NCBI RefSeq assembly: GCF_002224485.1 | Contig: NZ_CP022463.1 | Span: forward strand, 2,555,990-2,619,989 | Source of the DNA: Sinomonas sp. R1AF57 | GTDB taxonomy: Bacteria > Actinomycetota > Actinomycetes > Actinomycetales > Micrococcaceae | DNA length: 64,000 nt | Reading direction: 5' to 3' | Shown here: positions 1 through 9,339 of the stretch, piece by piece | How positions within the stretch are numbered: the first letter of the stretch is position 1 | Layout: the number at the start of each line of letters is the position of its first letter | Notes under the pieces: model-generated | Told to the model about the DNA's origin: nothing | What the model saw: only the letters and a program-made list of their open reading frames with translations | The model's database searches: none | Program-made: the position numbers and the translations under genes

Positions 1-1
1 C

Positions 2-1597
2 GGGGAACTCGAGGCGGTCGACGCCCTGCTGGCTGCGCTCGACCCGCAGGGGGAGCCGCTCGCGGTCGCGGAGCTCATGATCCGCCGCATGCACCTGCGC
101 TGGTCCACCGGGGAAGCCTTCTTCGACCCGGATGTCGCGGCGCAGGCAGTCCGGCTGGCCGAAGCGGAACCGCGCAGCTGGCAGCATGCCTACGCGCTCT
201 CGGAGCACGCCCACGCGCTCATGTGGAGGGACCGGAGGCAAGGCGGCGCCTTGGCTGAGCGCGCGCTCGCCATCGCTGTCGGCGCAGGGAATCCCCTCGC
301 ACTCACCTACGCGAGGGCTGCCTCGGCGATGGCCGCCCTGGCCGAAGGGCGGAACCAGGAAGCGGTCGAGCTGACCGCCGAGGCGATTGCGGACGCCCTC
401 AGCGCGCGGGACTTCTGGGCCGCCATCCACGCCGTGATGTGGCACGCGAACGCCCAGCTCCCCACCATGTTCCTCAGGGAGTACGCGGACATCATCGCCG
501 AGGGCCGGCGGCGGCTGGAGGCCCACGGGTCCCCGCACGCCTACACGGCGAAGCTCGCCGCGATCGAGGCCGAGAGCTGGCTTGCCGTCGGCGAGTGGCG
601 GCGCACCCTTGCAGCACTCAGGAACACCCTCGGCGCTGACCCCGGGCCCATCGCCGACGTCTCCGCACGCCTCACGGCGGCCCGGCTCGCCGCCCTCCAG
701 GGCCGGAACGACGACGCGCTCGCCCAGCTCGCACGGGCCGAGGAGCTCTCGGACAACGGGGAGGCGTACCTGAACCTGGACTTCGCCGCGATCCGGGCCG
801 AGGTGTACGCCGCCTGCGGCCGACCCGCGGAATCGTTCTCGGCGGCCATGGCAGGAGCGACACGGCCGGGTCCCCCGCCCACCATGTGCGAGTGGCTCGT
901 GATGCAGGCAGCGCGGGCCCTCGCCGACCAGGCGCAGGACGCGAGGGACGGCGGCCGCCGCGCCGACAGCTTCGTGAGCGCGGCCGACGAGCTCCAGCAG
1001 CGCTTCCCGCGGGGGCTCCAGGAAATCCACGGCGACCAGGAACTCTATCTGTCCGTGCTCACGGCGCTCCACTGCCTCTACCTCGCAGAGCTCGGGCGCG
1101 CCCGCGGAGACCGGGACAACGCCGCGGCCTGGGCCGCGGCCGCGGACGCGTGCGCAGAGGCGTCGCTGCTCTGGGAGGAGGCGTATGCCTGCCGCCGGGC
1201 GGCCGAGGCGTTCCTGCTCCACGGCCGAGCCTCCAGGGCACAGGGCAGCGCGTTCCTCCGCCGCGGCCTCGCCCTCGCTGCCGAGCTTCAGGCCCGGCCC
1301 GTCCTCGAGGCGCTCGACCAGCTCGCGTCCCAGGCGAGGATCCCCACCGGCCCGGCCGCCCAGACGCGCGACGCCGGCCCTGCCCGCCTCCCCGGGCTCA
1401 CGCCCCGCGAGGCGGCCATCCTCGACTACGTCGTCGCGGGCAGGACCTACGGCGAAATCGCGCGGGAACTCGTGATCAGCGAGAAGACCGTCAGCTCCCA
1501 CATTTCGAGCCTCCTGCGGAAGACCGGGGCCGCGAACCGCGTGGACCTCGCGCGGATGGCCGCGCGGGCGCAGCGGGACGTCACCGGGCGGGAGTGA
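2..1597 (+). CDS. LuxR-family transcriptional regulator, C-terminal part (5' end outside window)
   Basis: The frame is open from base 2 and coding-like before the first in-frame ATG at 77, so the true N-terminus lies outside the window. The last 60 or so residues form a LuxR/NarL helix-turn-helix: LTPREAAILDYVVAG begins it and EKTVSSHISSLLRKTGA is the recognition-helix region. The preceding roughly 440 residues are Ala/Arg/Glu-rich paired helices resembling the TPR-like arm of large LAL/MalT-type regulators; the ATPase domain expected in that class would be upstream and is not visible. It is convergent with map, its stop lying 4 bp from the map stop. The inducer and targets cannot be read from the sequence. 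Confidence 0.85.
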   Translation, partial: GELEAVDALLAALDPQGEPLAVAELMIRRMHLRWSTGEAFFDPDVAAQAVRLAEAEPRSWQHAYALSEHAHALMWRDRRQGGALAERALAIAVGAGNPLALTYARAASAMAALAEGRNQEAVELTAEAIADALSARDFWAAIHAVMWHANAQLPTMFLREYADIIAEGRRRLEAHGSPHAYTAKLAAIEAESWLAVGEWRRTLAALRNTLGADPGPIADVSARLTAARLAALQGRNDDALAQLARAEELSDNGEAYLNLDFAAIRAEVYAACGRPAESFSAAMAGATRPGPPPTMCEWLVMQAARALADQAQDARDGGRRADSFVSAADELQQRFPRGLQEIHGDQELYLSVLTALHCLYLAELGRARGDRDNAAAWAAAADACAEASLLWEEAYACRRAAEAFLLHGRASRAQGSAFLRRGLALAAELQARPVLEALDQLASQARIPTGPAAQTRDAGPARLPGLTPREAAILDYVVAGRTYGEIARELVISEKTVSSHISSLLRKTGAANRVDLARMAARAQRDVTGRE

Positions 1598-1601
1598 AGC
1601 G

Positions 1602-2429
1602 TCAGGCGGGGATGGGAACCGGCGTGACGCCGAGGGGCTCGAGCTCGGAGGCCCCGCCGTCGGGCGCGGTGAGCACCCAGATGCCGCCCGCGTGCCGCGC
1701 GACCGAGTGCTCCCACTGGGAGGCGTGCGAGCCGTCCGTGGTCACGACCGTCCACTCGTCGTCGAGCACCTTGGTGTCGATGGACCCGCGCACGAGCATC
1801 GGCTCGATCGCGAGGGCCATGCCCGGCTTGATCTTCGCCCCCCGGTGCCCCGTGCGGTAGTTCAGCACGTCCGGCGCCATGTGCATCTGGGAGCCGATCC
1901 CGTGGCCCACGTAGTCCTCGAGGATGCCCAGCGGGGCCCCCTCCTGGGCGGAGACGAAGTCGTCGATCGCGTCCCCGATGTCCCCCACGAAGGAGCCCTT
2001 CGCGAAGGCGGCGATCCCGTGCCACATGGCCTGGCGGGTCACCTCGGACAGCCGTGCGTCCTCGGGGTCGCCCTCGCCGACGATCACCGTCCGCGCCGAG
2101 TCCGCGTTCCAGCCGCGGACCACGCAGCCGCCGTCGATCGAGATGATGTCGCCCTCGGCGAGCACGCGGCTGCCGGGGATGCCGTGCACGACCTCGTCGT
2201 TCACGGAGGCGCAGATGTGGCGCGGGTAGCCGTGGTAGCCGAGGAAGTTGTACTGGGCGCCCGCCTCGTCCACGACCGCGGCGAAGGCCGCGTCGAGGTC
2301 GTCGGTCGTGGCCCCGGGCACGGCGGCGGCCACGGCGGCGTCGAGGGCACGGCTCAGCAGCACCCCGGCCTGGGCCATGATGCGCAGCTGCCCGTTGTTC
2401 TTGTACTCGATCTTCCGCTGGCCGATCAC
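1602..2429 (-). CDS. map: Methionine aminopeptidase type I
   Basis: Cytosolic metalloprotease that removes the initiator methionine from nascent proteins. The metal ligands of the type I family are visible: two Asp in IDGGCVVRGWNADSARTV, His in GHGIGSQMHMAP, Glu in AIEPMLV and Glu in QWEHSVA. I chose the GTG at 2429 (protein starts VIGQRKIEYKN, 275 aa) because GGAGGAAGGGAG lies just upstream; an in-frame ATG at 2471 would add 14 unconserved residues across that Shine-Dalgarno. It follows adk but is separated from it by a strong hairpin. It is the last gene of the minus-strand block here: the infA-rpmJ-rpsM-rpsK-rpoA-rplQ genes that often follow map are not in the window. Confidence 0.95.
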   Translation of the reverse strand: MIGQRKIEYKNNGQLRIMAQAGVLLSRALDAAVAAAVPGATTDDLDAAFAAVVDEAGAQYNFLGYHGYPRHICASVNDEVVHGIPGSRVLAEGDIISIDGGCVVRGWNADSARTVIVGEGDPEDARLSEVTRQAMWHGIAAFAKGSFVGDIGDAIDDFVSAQEGAPLGILEDYVGHGIGSQMHMAPDVLNYRTGHRGAKIKPGMALAIEPMLVRGSIDTKVLDDEWTVVTTDGSHASQWEHSVARHAGGIWVLTAPDGGASELEPLGVTPVPIPA

Positions 2430-2477
2430 AGCCGCTCCCTTCCTCCAGTGGGCCCATGGCCCACGCTCCACAGGACA

Positions 2478-2515
2478 AGGCGCCGCCCGCGGGGAGTGAC
2501 CCGCGGACGGCGCCT
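2478..2515 (-). terminator. Hairpin between adk and map
   Basis: Arms AGGCGCCG-C-CCGCGGG (2478-2493) and CCCGCGG-A-CGGCGCCT (2500-2515) pair over 15 bp with one mismatch and a 6-nt loop, 21 bp after the adk stop. There is no clear U tract. It could end the secY-adk transcript or merely attenuate readthrough into map. Confidence 0.6.
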
Positions 2516-2536
2516 GTCGTCGTCGTGCGCGTCCCC

Positions 2537-3121
2537 CTAGGAGGCGGAGCGCACCGTCGTCTCGATCGCCGCGAGCACACGGTCGGTGACCTCGTCGATG
2601 GCGCCGATGCCGTCGACGCGGGTCAGCGTGCCGCGCTCGTCGTACTTGGAGACCACGGCCTCCGTCTGCGTGTGGTACAGCTCGAGGCGGTGACGGATCA
2701 CGTCCTCGGTGTCGTCGCTGCGCCCGGTCTCCTTCGCACGGTTCAGCAGGCGCGCCACGAGCTCCTCGTCGTCGGCAGTGAGCTGGAGGACGACGTCGAG
2801 GGACTGGCCCTTCTCCGCGAGGATCTCGTCGAGGTACTCAACCTGCGCGACGGTGCGCGGGTACCCGTCGAGGAGGAAGCCGTTCGCGGCGTCGTCCTGC
2901 GCGAGGCGGTCGCGCACCATGCTGTTCGTCACCGAGTCCGGGACGAAGTCGCCGGCATCCATGTACTTCTTCGCCTCGATGCCGAGGGGCGTCTGCTCCT
3001 TGACGTTGAAGCGGAAGATATCGCCCGTCGAGATGGCGACGATGCCGAGGCGGTCGGAGATCCGTTCCGCCTGGGTGCCCTTGCCGGAACCGGGCGGGCC
3101 AATGAGCAGCATTCTCGTCAT
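2537..3121 (-). CDS. adk: Adenylate kinase (short-LID form)
   Basis: Catalyses ATP + AMP to 2 ADP in the cytosol. It has a P-loop GPPGSGKGTQ near residue 8, the AMP-site segment STGDIFR, LLDGYPRT, and arginines in the RHRLELY region. At 194 aa it has the short LID (RAKETGRSDDTEDVI) without the zinc-binding insertion, as usual in actinobacteria. The ATG at 3121 overlaps the secY stop by 4 bases (ATGA), implying translational coupling. A longer frame continuing upstream through secY in another frame is not part of the protein. Confidence 0.97.
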   Translation of the reverse strand: MTRMLLIGPPGSGKGTQAERISDRLGIVAISTGDIFRFNVKEQTPLGIEAKKYMDAGDFVPDSVTNSMVRDRLAQDDAANGFLLDGYPRTVAQVEYLDEILAEKGQSLDVVLQLTADDEELVARLLNRAKETGRSDDTEDVIRHRLELYHTQTEAVVSKYDERGTLTRVDGIGAIDEVTDRVLAAIETTVRSAS

Positions 3122-4434
3122 CGCAGTAGTCCTTCGTAGTGTCGCTGTTGGAGCTGAGCATCGATCTGCTTGACGGTCTCGAGGCCCACGCCGACCATGA
3201 TGAGGATCGACGTACCGCCGAACGGGAAGTTCTGGTTCGCGTTGACGAGCACGAGGGCGATCAGCGGGATCAGGGCCACGATGCCCAGGTACAGGGCGCC
3301 CGGCAGAGTGATGCGCGAAAGTACGTACTGCAGGTAGTCCGCAGTGGGCTTCCCGGCACGGATGCCGGGGATGAAGCCGCCGTACTTCTTCATGTTGTCG
3401 GAGACCTCTTCTGGGTTGAAGGTGATCGCGACGTAGAAGTATGTGAAGAAGAGGATCATCAGGAAGTAGATCGCCATGTACACGGGGTGGTCGCCGCGGG
3501 TCAGGTTGTTGTTGATCCACTCCACCCAGCCGGGGATCGGCGAGCCGTCGTGGGGCGTGTTGAACTGCGCCACGAGGGCCGGCAGGTACAGCATCGACGA
3601 GGCGAAGATGACCGGGATGACACCCGCCATGTTCACCTTGATCGGGATGTACGTGCTCGTCCCGCCCACCGTGCGGCGGCCGATCATGCGCTTCGCGTAC
3701 TGCACCGGCACGCGGCGCTGGGACTGCTCGACGAACACGACCAGCGTCATCGTGATGATGCCGATGACGATCACGAGGAAGAACGTGCCCGGGCCCTTCG
3801 AGGACCAGATCTGACCGAGCGAGGTCGGGAAGGTCGCGGCGATCGAGGTGAAGATCAGCAGCGACATTCCGTTGCCGATCCCCTTCTCCGTCACGAGCTC
3901 GCCGAGCCACATGATCAGGCCGGTGCCGGCCGTGAGCGTGATGATCACGAGGATCGTCGTGATGATGCTCTGGTCCGGGATGATCTGCAGCTGGCAGTTC
4001 GGGAACAGCTGGCCCGAGCGGACGAGCGAGACCAGCGTGGTCGCGTTCAGCAGGCCGAGGGCGATCGTGAGGTAGCGCGTGTACTGCGTGAGCTTCGTCT
4101 GCCCGGCCTGGCCCTCGTCGTACAGCTCCTGGAACCGCGGGATGACCACGCGCAGCAGCTGCACGATGATGCTCGCCGTGATGTACGGCATGATCCCGAG
4201 CGCGAAGATGGACACCTGCAGCAGCGCACCGCCGCTGAAGAGGTTCATCATCTGGTAGATGCCCTGCTGGTCGCCCGTCACCGACGGGGAGAGGCACTGC
4301 CGCACGTTCGCGTAGTTGACGCCCGGCGCGGGGATGAAGGCACCCAGGCGGAAGATCGTGATGATGCCCAGCGTGAACAGCAGCTTGCGCCGCAGGTCGG
4401 GCGTCCGGACAGCCCGGCCAATCGCAGAAAGCAC
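3118..4434 (-). CDS. secY: Preprotein translocase subunit SecY
   Basis: Ten-helix channel subunit of the Sec translocon in the cytoplasmic membrane; it works with SecE (51841-52107) and SecA. The protein begins VLSAIGRAVRTPDLRRKLLF and shows the helix-2 plug region and the cytoplasmic loop with RRVPVQYAKRMIGRR. I chose GTG 4434 (438 aa) because GGGGAGGAG lies 4 nt upstream; an ATG at 4449 has no such site and would add MGRRS. A hairpin separates it from rplO, so secY-adk may be a transcription unit with its own promoter in 4435-4650. Confidence 0.96.
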   Translation of the reverse strand: MLSAIGRAVRTPDLRRKLLFTLGIITIFRLGAFIPAPGVNYANVRQCLSPSVTGDQQGIYQMMNLFSGGALLQVSIFALGIMPYITASIIVQLLRVVIPRFQELYDEGQAGQTKLTQYTRYLTIALGLLNATTLVSLVRSGQLFPNCQLQIIPDQSIITTILVIITLTAGTGLIMWLGELVTEKGIGNGMSLLIFTSIAATFPTSLGQIWSSKGPGTFFLVIVIGIITMTLVVFVEQSQRRVPVQYAKRMIGRRTVGGTSTYIPIKVNMAGVIPVIFASSMLYLPALVAQFNTPHDGSPIPGWVEWINNNLTRGDHPVYMAIYFLMILFFTYFYVAITFNPEEVSDNMKKYGGFIPGIRAGKPTADYLQYVLSRITLPGALYLGIVALIPLIALVLVNANQNFPFGGTSILIMVGVGLETVKQIDAQLQQRHYEGLLR

Positions 4435-4656
4435 GCTTCTCCTCCCCATCCGAGGAATGTAGGGTCATTGGCTCCAGGGCATGGATGGCGGCCCGGAGTC
4501 GAGGGTCCAGCTCACGAGTTTACCGTTACCGGGCCGTGAGCAGTGAATCGGCGCCCGGGCGAGCGGCGAGCGGCACCTCCGGCGCGGCGAACGCGGAAGG
4601 CCCGCGGCGGCGTCGTGCGCCCCCTGCCCCGCGCTCTGGGCGCGCCCCAACGCGAA

Positions 4657-4704
4657 GGGCCCCCGCCGCCGTCGTGGGTGATCCACGACGGCGGCAGGGG
4701 CCTC
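4657..4704 (-). terminator. Strong hairpin downstream of rplO, before secY
   Basis: CCCCGCCGCCGTCGTGG (4661-4677) pairs with CCACGACGGCGGCAGGGG (4683-4700) around a short loop, giving about 17 bp of nearly perfect stem 40 bp past the rplO stop. It probably ends the spc transcript before secY. The rest of 4435-4739 holds no gene; it includes another copy of CGTCGTGCGC at 4611-4620. Confidence 0.7.
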
Positions 4705-4739
4705 CTCGTCTCACAGCGTCAGCTGCGCTCCTGCGAAGG

Positions 4740-5207
4740 TCAGAGGACGTTCGCGGAGCCGCCGGCGGCGGCGATCTTCTCCGAGGCGGACGCGGAGAAG
4801 GCGTGCACGGTGACATCGACCTTGACGGTGATGTCGCCCGAGCCGAGCACCTTGACCGGCTCGTTCTTGCGAACGGCGCCCTTGGCCACGAGGTCCTCGA
4901 CCGTCACGGTGCCACCCTCCGGGAACAGCTCGGAGAGCTTGTCCAGGTTCACGACCTGGAACTCGACCCGGAACGGGTTCTTGAAGCCGCGGAGCTTCGG
5001 CAGGCGCATGTGCAGCGGAAGCTGCCCGCCAGCGAAGCCGGCCTTGACCTGGTAGCGGGCCTTCGTGCCCTTGGTGCCACGGCCGGCGGTCTTGCCCTTG
5101 GAGCCCTCACCGCGACCCACACGGGTCTTCGCGGTCTTGGCGCCAGCGGCGGGACGCAGGTGGTGGACCTTCAGCGCGGAAGACTTCTCAGTCTCGTTCT
5201 CTGCCAT
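4740..5207 (-). CDS. rplO: 50S ribosomal protein L15
   Basis: Large-subunit protein that binds 23S rRNA late in assembly. The 155-aa product has the basic, Gly-rich N-terminus ([19 protein letters not shown]) and the [13 protein letters not shown] segment of L15. Its ATG at 5207 overlaps the rpmD stop by one base (TAATG). It is the last gene of the spc run and is followed by a strong hairpin instead of running directly into secY. Confidence 0.97.
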   Translation of the reverse strand: MAENETEKSSALKVHHLRPAAGAKTAKTRVGRGEGSKGKTAGRGTKGTKARYQVKAGFAGGQLPLHMRLPKLRGFKNPFRVEFQVVNLDKLSELFPEGGTVTVEDLVAKGAVRKNEPVKVLGSGDITVKVDVTVHAFSASASEKIAAAGGSANVL

Positions 5208-5413
5208 TACTTCGCCTCCTCAACCTTCACGAGGTGCGGAACCGTGTTGACCATGCCCACCGTCACGGCGTCGGCCTTGCGGGTGACCGTGTGGCCGATC
5301 CGCTTGAGGCCGAGCGAACGGAGGGTGTCGCGCTGGTTCTGCTTGGCGCCGATGACGCCCTTAATCTGGGTGATCTCCAACGTGGCGTCGGAGGGAGCCA
5401 GGTTCTTCGCCAT
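5207..5413 (-). CDS. rpmD: 50S ribosomal protein L30
   Basis: Small 68-aa large-subunit protein. It has the L30 core [20 protein letters not shown] followed by LKRIGHTV. It lies between rpsE (3-bp gap) and rplO (1-base overlap), the conserved spc position, so the three are almost certainly translated from one message. Confidence 0.96.
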   Translation of the reverse strand: MAKNLAPSDATLEITQIKGVIGAKQNQRDTLRSLGLKRIGHTVTRKADAVTVGMVNTVPHLVKVEEAK

Positions 5414-5416
5414 GAC

Positions 5417-6118
5417 TCATGCACCTGCCTTCGAGTTCTGGAGGTTGCGCACCATGGCGGCCGGGGCGACCTCGTCCAGCGCGAGGCCACGGCGGGCAGC
5501 CACAGCCTGCGGCTCCTCAAGGCCCTTGAGCGCCTCGACCGTCGCGTGGACGATGTTGATGGCGTTCGAGGAACCCAGGGACTTGGACAGCACGTCGTGG
5601 ATGCCGACGCACTCGAGGACGGCGCGGACCGGACCACCGGCGATCACACCGGTACCCGGGGCAGCCGGGCGCAGCATGACGACGCCTGCGGCGGACTCGC
5701 CCTGCACACGGTGCGGGACCGTGGTGCCGATGCGGGGGACGCGGAAGAAGGACTTCTTGGCCTCCTCCACACCCTTGGCGATGGCCGCGGGGACCTCCTT
5801 GGCCTTGCCGTAGCCGACGCCGACCATGCCGTTGCCGTCACCCACCACCACGAGGGCGGTGAAGCTGAAGCGACGGCCGCCCTTGACGACCTTGGCGACG
5901 CGGTTGATCGTCACGACGCGCTCGATGAACTGGCTCTTCTCGGCGTCGCGGTTGTCGCGACCGCCACGGCCGCCGCGGTCACCGCGGCCCTGGCCGCGAC
6001 CCTCGCCACGACGACCGCCGCGGCGCTCCTCGGTGGCGGGAGCGGTCTCAGCAGCCTCAGCTGCATTCTGCTCGGTCACGTTCACCTTCTCTGCATTCGC
6101 TGCGTTGTCTGCGGTCAC
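5417..6118 (-). CDS. rpsE: 30S ribosomal protein S5, with RG-rich N-terminal extension
   Basis: Small-subunit protein at the mRNA entry channel, important for decoding fidelity and the site of spectinomycin-resistance mutations. The S5 core begins near residue 55 ([20 protein letters not shown]) and shows [15 protein letters not shown]. At 233 aa it exceeds the roughly 167-aa E. coli protein because of an N-terminal tail rich in Ala/Glu and then Arg/Gly (for example [16 protein letters not shown]). The GTG start at 6118 overlaps the rplR stop by 4 bases. Similar tails occur in other actinobacteria; here S3 has a comparable one. Confidence 0.97.
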   Translation of the reverse strand: MTADNAANAEKVNVTEQNAAEAAETAPATEERRGGRRGEGRGQGRGDRGGRGGRDNRDAEKSQFIERVVTINRVAKVVKGGRRFSFTALVVVGDGNGMVGVGYGKAKEVPAAIAKGVEEAKKSFFRVPRIGTTVPHRVQGESAAGVVMLRPAAPGTGVIAGGPVRAVLECVGIHDVLSKSLGSSNAINIVHATVEALKGLEEPQAVAARRGLALDEVAPAAMVRNLQNSKAGA

Positions 6119-6498
6119 AGTGCCAGCCCACCTTCACGTGCGCCGTCCGCGATCGCAGCCACGCGGCCGTGGTACTTGTTGCCACCGCGGTCGAACACGA
6201 CGGCCTCGATGCCAGCAGCCTTCGCACGCTCGGCGATGAGCTCGCCCACGCGCTTGGCCTTGGCGGTCTTGTCGCCCTCGAAGGAACGGAGGTCGGCCTC
6301 GAGAGTGGAGGCGGAGACCAGCGTGATGCCCTTGCTGTCGTCGACCACCTGGACGAAGACGTGGCGCGAGGAGCGGTTCACGACGAGGCGGGGACGCTCG
6401 GCGGAGCCGACGATCTTCTTGCGGAGGCGGAAGTGGCGACGAGCCCGAGCCTGCTGCTTGGACTTGGCCACGCGCTTCTTGTTGATGCCCAGACCCAT
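6115..6498 (-). CDS. rplR: 50S ribosomal protein L18
   Basis: Binds 5S rRNA with L5 and L25 to form the central protuberance. The 127-aa protein has a basic N-terminus ([15 protein letters not shown]), then [20 protein letters not shown] and the C-terminal [17 protein letters not shown] typical of L18. It lies 2 bp after rplF and overlaps rpsE by 4 bases. Confidence 0.97.
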   Translation of the reverse strand: MGLGINKKRVAKSKQQARARRHFRLRKKIVGSAERPRLVVNRSSRHVFVQVVDDSKGITLVSASTLEADLRSFEGDKTAKAKRVGELIAERAKAAGIEAVVFDRGGNKYHGRVAAIADGAREGGLAL

Positions 6499-6500
6499 GG

Positions 6501-7037
6501 TTACTTACCAGCCTTTCCGACCTTGCGGCGGATAACCTCGCCGGCGTAGCGGATGCCCTTGCCCTTGTACGGGTCGGGCTTGCGCAGCTTGCGGATGTTG
6601 GCAGCGACCTCGCCGACCTGCTGCTTGTTGATGCCGGACACGGAGAGCTTGGTGGGGCCCTCGACCGTGAACGTGATGCCCTCGGGCGCGTTCACCGTGA
6701 CCGGGTGCGAGTAGCCGAGCGCGAACTCGAGGTCCGAGCCCTTGGCCTGCACACGGTAACCGGTGCCGACGATCTCGAGCTTCTTCTCGTAGCCCTTGGT
6801 CACGCCCTCGATCATGTTGAAGATGAGCGTGCGGGTCAGGCCGTGGAGCGAGCGAGCGATGCGCTCGTCGTTCGGGCGGGTCACCGAGAGGGTCGAGTCG
6901 TCGAGGGAAACCTCGATCGGGCTGGCCACAGTGTGGGTCAGCTCGCCCTTGGAGCCCTTCACGGTCACCACGGAGCCGTCGATCTTGACCTCGACGCCGG
7001 CGGGGACGGTGATGGGGAGACGTCCAATGCGGGACAT
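6501..7037 (-). CDS. rplF: 50S ribosomal protein L6
   Basis: 178-aa large-subunit protein near the factor-binding site. It starts [17 protein letters not shown] and ends with the conserved rRNA-binding motif [13 protein letters not shown]. Two duplicated L6 folds are expected from the family. It sits between rpsH and rplR in normal spc order. Confidence 0.97.
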   Translation of the reverse strand: MSRIGRLPITVPAGVEVKIDGSVVTVKGSKGELTHTVASPIEVSLDDSTLSVTRPNDERIARSLHGLTRTLIFNMIEGVTKGYEKKLEIVGTGYRVQAKGSDLEFALGYSHPVTVNAPEGITFTVEGPTKLSVSGINKQQVGEVAANIRKLRKPDPYKGKGIRYAGEVIRRKVGKAGK

Positions 7038-7056
7038 ATCTTCTTCCTTCCTTCCC

Positions 7057-7455
7057 TTACCAGACGTACGCGAGGACTTCGCCGCCCACGCCCTTCTTGG
7101 CGGCCTGACGGTCAGTCAGGAGCCCAGAGGACGTGGACAGGATGGCGATGCCGAGGCCGCCCAGCACATGCGGGAGGTTCGTGGACTTCGCGTACACGCG
7201 GAGGCCCGGCTTGGAGATGCGGCGGACACCGGCGATCGAACGCTCGCGGTTGGGGCCGAACTTGAGGTCCAGGGTCAGCTTCTTGCCGACCTCGGCGTCC
7301 TCTTCCTTGTAGGCCGAGATGTAGCCCTCGGCCTTCAGGATCTCAGCAACCCGGACCTTGAGCTTCGACGACGGCATGGTCACCGAGTCGTGGTAGGCCG
7401 AGTTGGCGTTGCGCAGACGCGTCAGCATGTCTGCGACGGGATCAGTCATAGTCAT
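7057..7455 (-). CDS. rpsH: 30S ribosomal protein S8
   Basis: 132-aa primary 16S rRNA-binding protein. It starts [18 protein letters not shown] and ends with [20 protein letters not shown], both characteristic. In many bacteria S8 also represses its own operon. Here it follows rplE directly; the rpsN gene normally found between them is missing from the 88-bp gap 7456-7543. Confidence 0.97.
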   Translation of the reverse strand: MTMTDPVADMLTRLRNANSAYHDSVTMPSSKLKVRVAEILKAEGYISAYKEEDAEVGKKLTLDLKFGPNRERSIAGVRRISKPGLRVYAKSTNLPHVLGGLGIAILSTSSGLLTDRQAAKKGVGGEVLAYVW

Positions 7456-7543
7456 TGTGGGCTCGTGCCCTTCCTCATGACGGTTTCCGCCCTGCCCGGG
7501 AGCCGGCGGCTCTCGGTGCGGCGCGGACCTTTCACGTAGTGAT

Positions 7544-8122
7544 TCAGTCTTCGTTCTTGAACGGGAAGCCGAGGTGCTTCAGGAGCGCACGGCCCTCGTC
7601 GTCGGTCTTGGCGGTCGTGACGACCGTGATGTCCATGCCGCGGAGGCGGTCGATCTTGTCCTGATCGATCTCGTGGAACATCACCTGCTCGGTGAGGCCG
7701 AACGTGTAGTTGCCGTTGCCGTCGAACTGCTTGCCCGAGAGGCCGCGGAAGTCGCGGATACGGGGCAGGGCGAGGGACACGAGGCGGTCCACGAACTCCC
7801 ACATGCGGTCGCCGCGGAGCGTCGCGAAGGCGCCGATCGGCATGCCCTCACGGAGCTTGAACTGGGCGATCGACTTGCGGGCCTTGACGACCTGCGGCTT
7901 CTGGCCCGTGATGAGGGTCAGGTCGCGCACAGCGCCCTCGATGAGCTTCGAGTCCTTGGCGGCGTCGCCGACGCCCATGTTCACGACAACCTTGACCAGG
8001 CGCGGGACCTGGTTCACGTTCTCGTAGTTGAACTCGTCCTGGAGGGCCTGCTTGATGCTCTCGGCGTACTTCGCCTTGAGGCGGGGCACGACCTTGACCG
8101 GAGTCTCGACAGTCTCAGTCAT
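7544..8122 (-). CDS. rplE: 50S ribosomal protein L5
   Basis: 192-aa 5S rRNA-binding protein that contacts the P-site tRNA. Diagnostic segments are [37 protein letters not shown], the RIRDFRGL loop and [15 protein letters not shown]. It overlaps the rplX stop by one base. A short tail [11 protein letters not shown] precedes the core. Confidence 0.97.
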   Translation of the reverse strand: MTETVETPVKVVPRLKAKYAESIKQALQDEFNYENVNQVPRLVKVVVNMGVGDAAKDSKLIEGAVRDLTLITGQKPQVVKARKSIAQFKLREGMPIGAFATLRGDRMWEFVDRLVSLALPRIRDFRGLSGKQFDGNGNYTFGLTEQVMFHEIDQDKIDRLRGMDITVVTTAKTDDEGRALLKHLGFPFKNED

Positions 8123-8484
8123 CAGATGTCCTTCCCGGTGGCCTTGGAGTAGCGGATGCGGACGGTCTTGGAGACGCCGTCCTTCTCCACGGTCTCGAGG
8201 CGGAAGCCGACGCGAGTGGGCTTCTTGGTCTCGGGGTCCACGAGGGCCACGTTCGAGATGTGGATCGGGGCCTCGACCTGCTCGATGCCGCCGGTCTTGG
8301 TGCCGCGCTGGGTCTGGCCGGCCTTGACGTGCTTGGTGACACGGTTGATGCCCTCGACGAGAACACGGTTCTCGGTCGGGAACACCTTCAGGACCTTGCC
8401 CTGCTTGCCCTTGTCACCGCCCTTGTCCTGCTTGGTGCCGGTGATGACCTGGACCAGGTCGCCCTTCTTGATCTTTGCGCCCAT
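8122..8484 (-). CDS. rplX: 50S ribosomal protein L24
   Basis: 120-aa assembly-initiating protein with an N-terminal KOW motif ([18 protein letters not shown], then [11 protein letters not shown]). A VNRVTKH-like segment and a TRVGFR motif fit L24. It lies between rplN (3-bp gap) and rplE (1-base overlap). Confidence 0.97.
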   Translation of the reverse strand: MGAKIKKGDLVQVITGTKQDKGGDKGKQGKVLKVFPTENRVLVEGINRVTKHVKAGQTQRGTKTGGIEQVEAPIHISNVALVDPETKKPTRVGFRLETVEKDGVSKTVRIRYSKATGKDI

Positions 8485-8487
8485 GAG

Positions 8488-8856
8488 TCAGAGCACCTCC
8501 GGAGCCAGCGAGACGATCTTCATGAACTTCTTGTCGCGCAGCTCGCGGCCGACCGGGCCGAAGATACGCGTGCCACGGGGGTCGCCGTCGTTCTTGAGGA
8601 TGACTGCCGCGTTCTCGTCGAAGCGGATGTAGGAGCCGTCCGGACGACGGCGCTCCTTCTTGGTACGGACGACGACGGCCTTGACCACGTCGCCCTTCTT
8701 GACGTTGCCGCCAGGGATAGCGTCCTTGACGGTGGCGACGATGACGTCGCCGATGCCTGCGTAGCGGCGGCCGGATCCACCGAGAACGCGGATGGTAAGG
8801 ATTTCCTTGGCACCCGTGTTGTCGGCGACCTTGAGCCGCGACTCCTGCTGAATCAC
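8488..8856 (-). CDS. rplN: 50S ribosomal protein L14
   Basis: 122-aa large-subunit protein at the subunit interface. It starts [18 protein letters not shown] and has [18 protein letters not shown]. It is the first gene of the spc run here: 1.7 kb and an opposite-strand gene separate it from rpsQ, so it needs its own promoter in 8857-9339. Confidence 0.97.
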   Translation of the reverse strand: MIQQESRLKVADNTGAKEILTIRVLGGSGRRYAGIGDVIVATVKDAIPGGNVKKGDVVKAVVVRTKKERRRPDGSYIRFDENAAVILKNDGDPRGTRIFGPVGRELRDKKFMKIVSLAPEVL

Positions 8857-9339
8857 TTTTACTCCTTACGTCTCGCCGGTTCTCGCACTGCGGTCCTGCT
8901 GCAGAGCGAGCCTTGCGGAACGGTTGATGGGGTGTCTCTCGACCCGCCTGGATGTCGCCAGAACGGGCCTGAATCGCCGTGCCACGCGCATGTGTCCCCT
9001 TCCTGCTGCGAGGAGCAGCGCCGGGGCGCTCCCCTTCGGCAGAAGGGCATTATGCGGTGGCACGATGGTTCACGAGGTTTGTCACGGCATGGCGAAGCCA
9101 GCCGTACAAGCTCAATATCGTACCACGCCGCCGCTGTCCACCCCGCATCGCCGAGGGGCCGGGGCCGTGCCCGCTAGAAGTCACGTTCTCATCGGGAAGT
9201 CGCCGTCACAGCCACTCCCGGCGCGGAACCCGACTCCCCCGCGTCGGATCTTCCCTCACCAGCTTCCCGGGCCCGCGCGTTGTCCACATGGCCCCCCGCT
9301 CGCATGCGCCCTCGCGAGCGGTGCGCCGATGCTCGGTCC
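8857..9339. other. Non-coding gap between rplN and the AbiEi-like gene; presumed spc promoter region
   Basis: No convincing gene is present. It must hold the minus-strand promoter for rplN-rplO and a plus-strand promoter for the 9340 gene. On the minus strand, CATAAT (9049-9054) could be a -10, but no good -35 is placed correctly. The base composition is a little less GC-rich around 9060-9130. Confidence 0.4.

Noticed and set aside
2537-4468. Apparent 643-codon fusion of an unknown N-terminus with adenylate kinase
   Set aside because: The N-terminal two thirds is secY read in another frame; adk starts at 3121.
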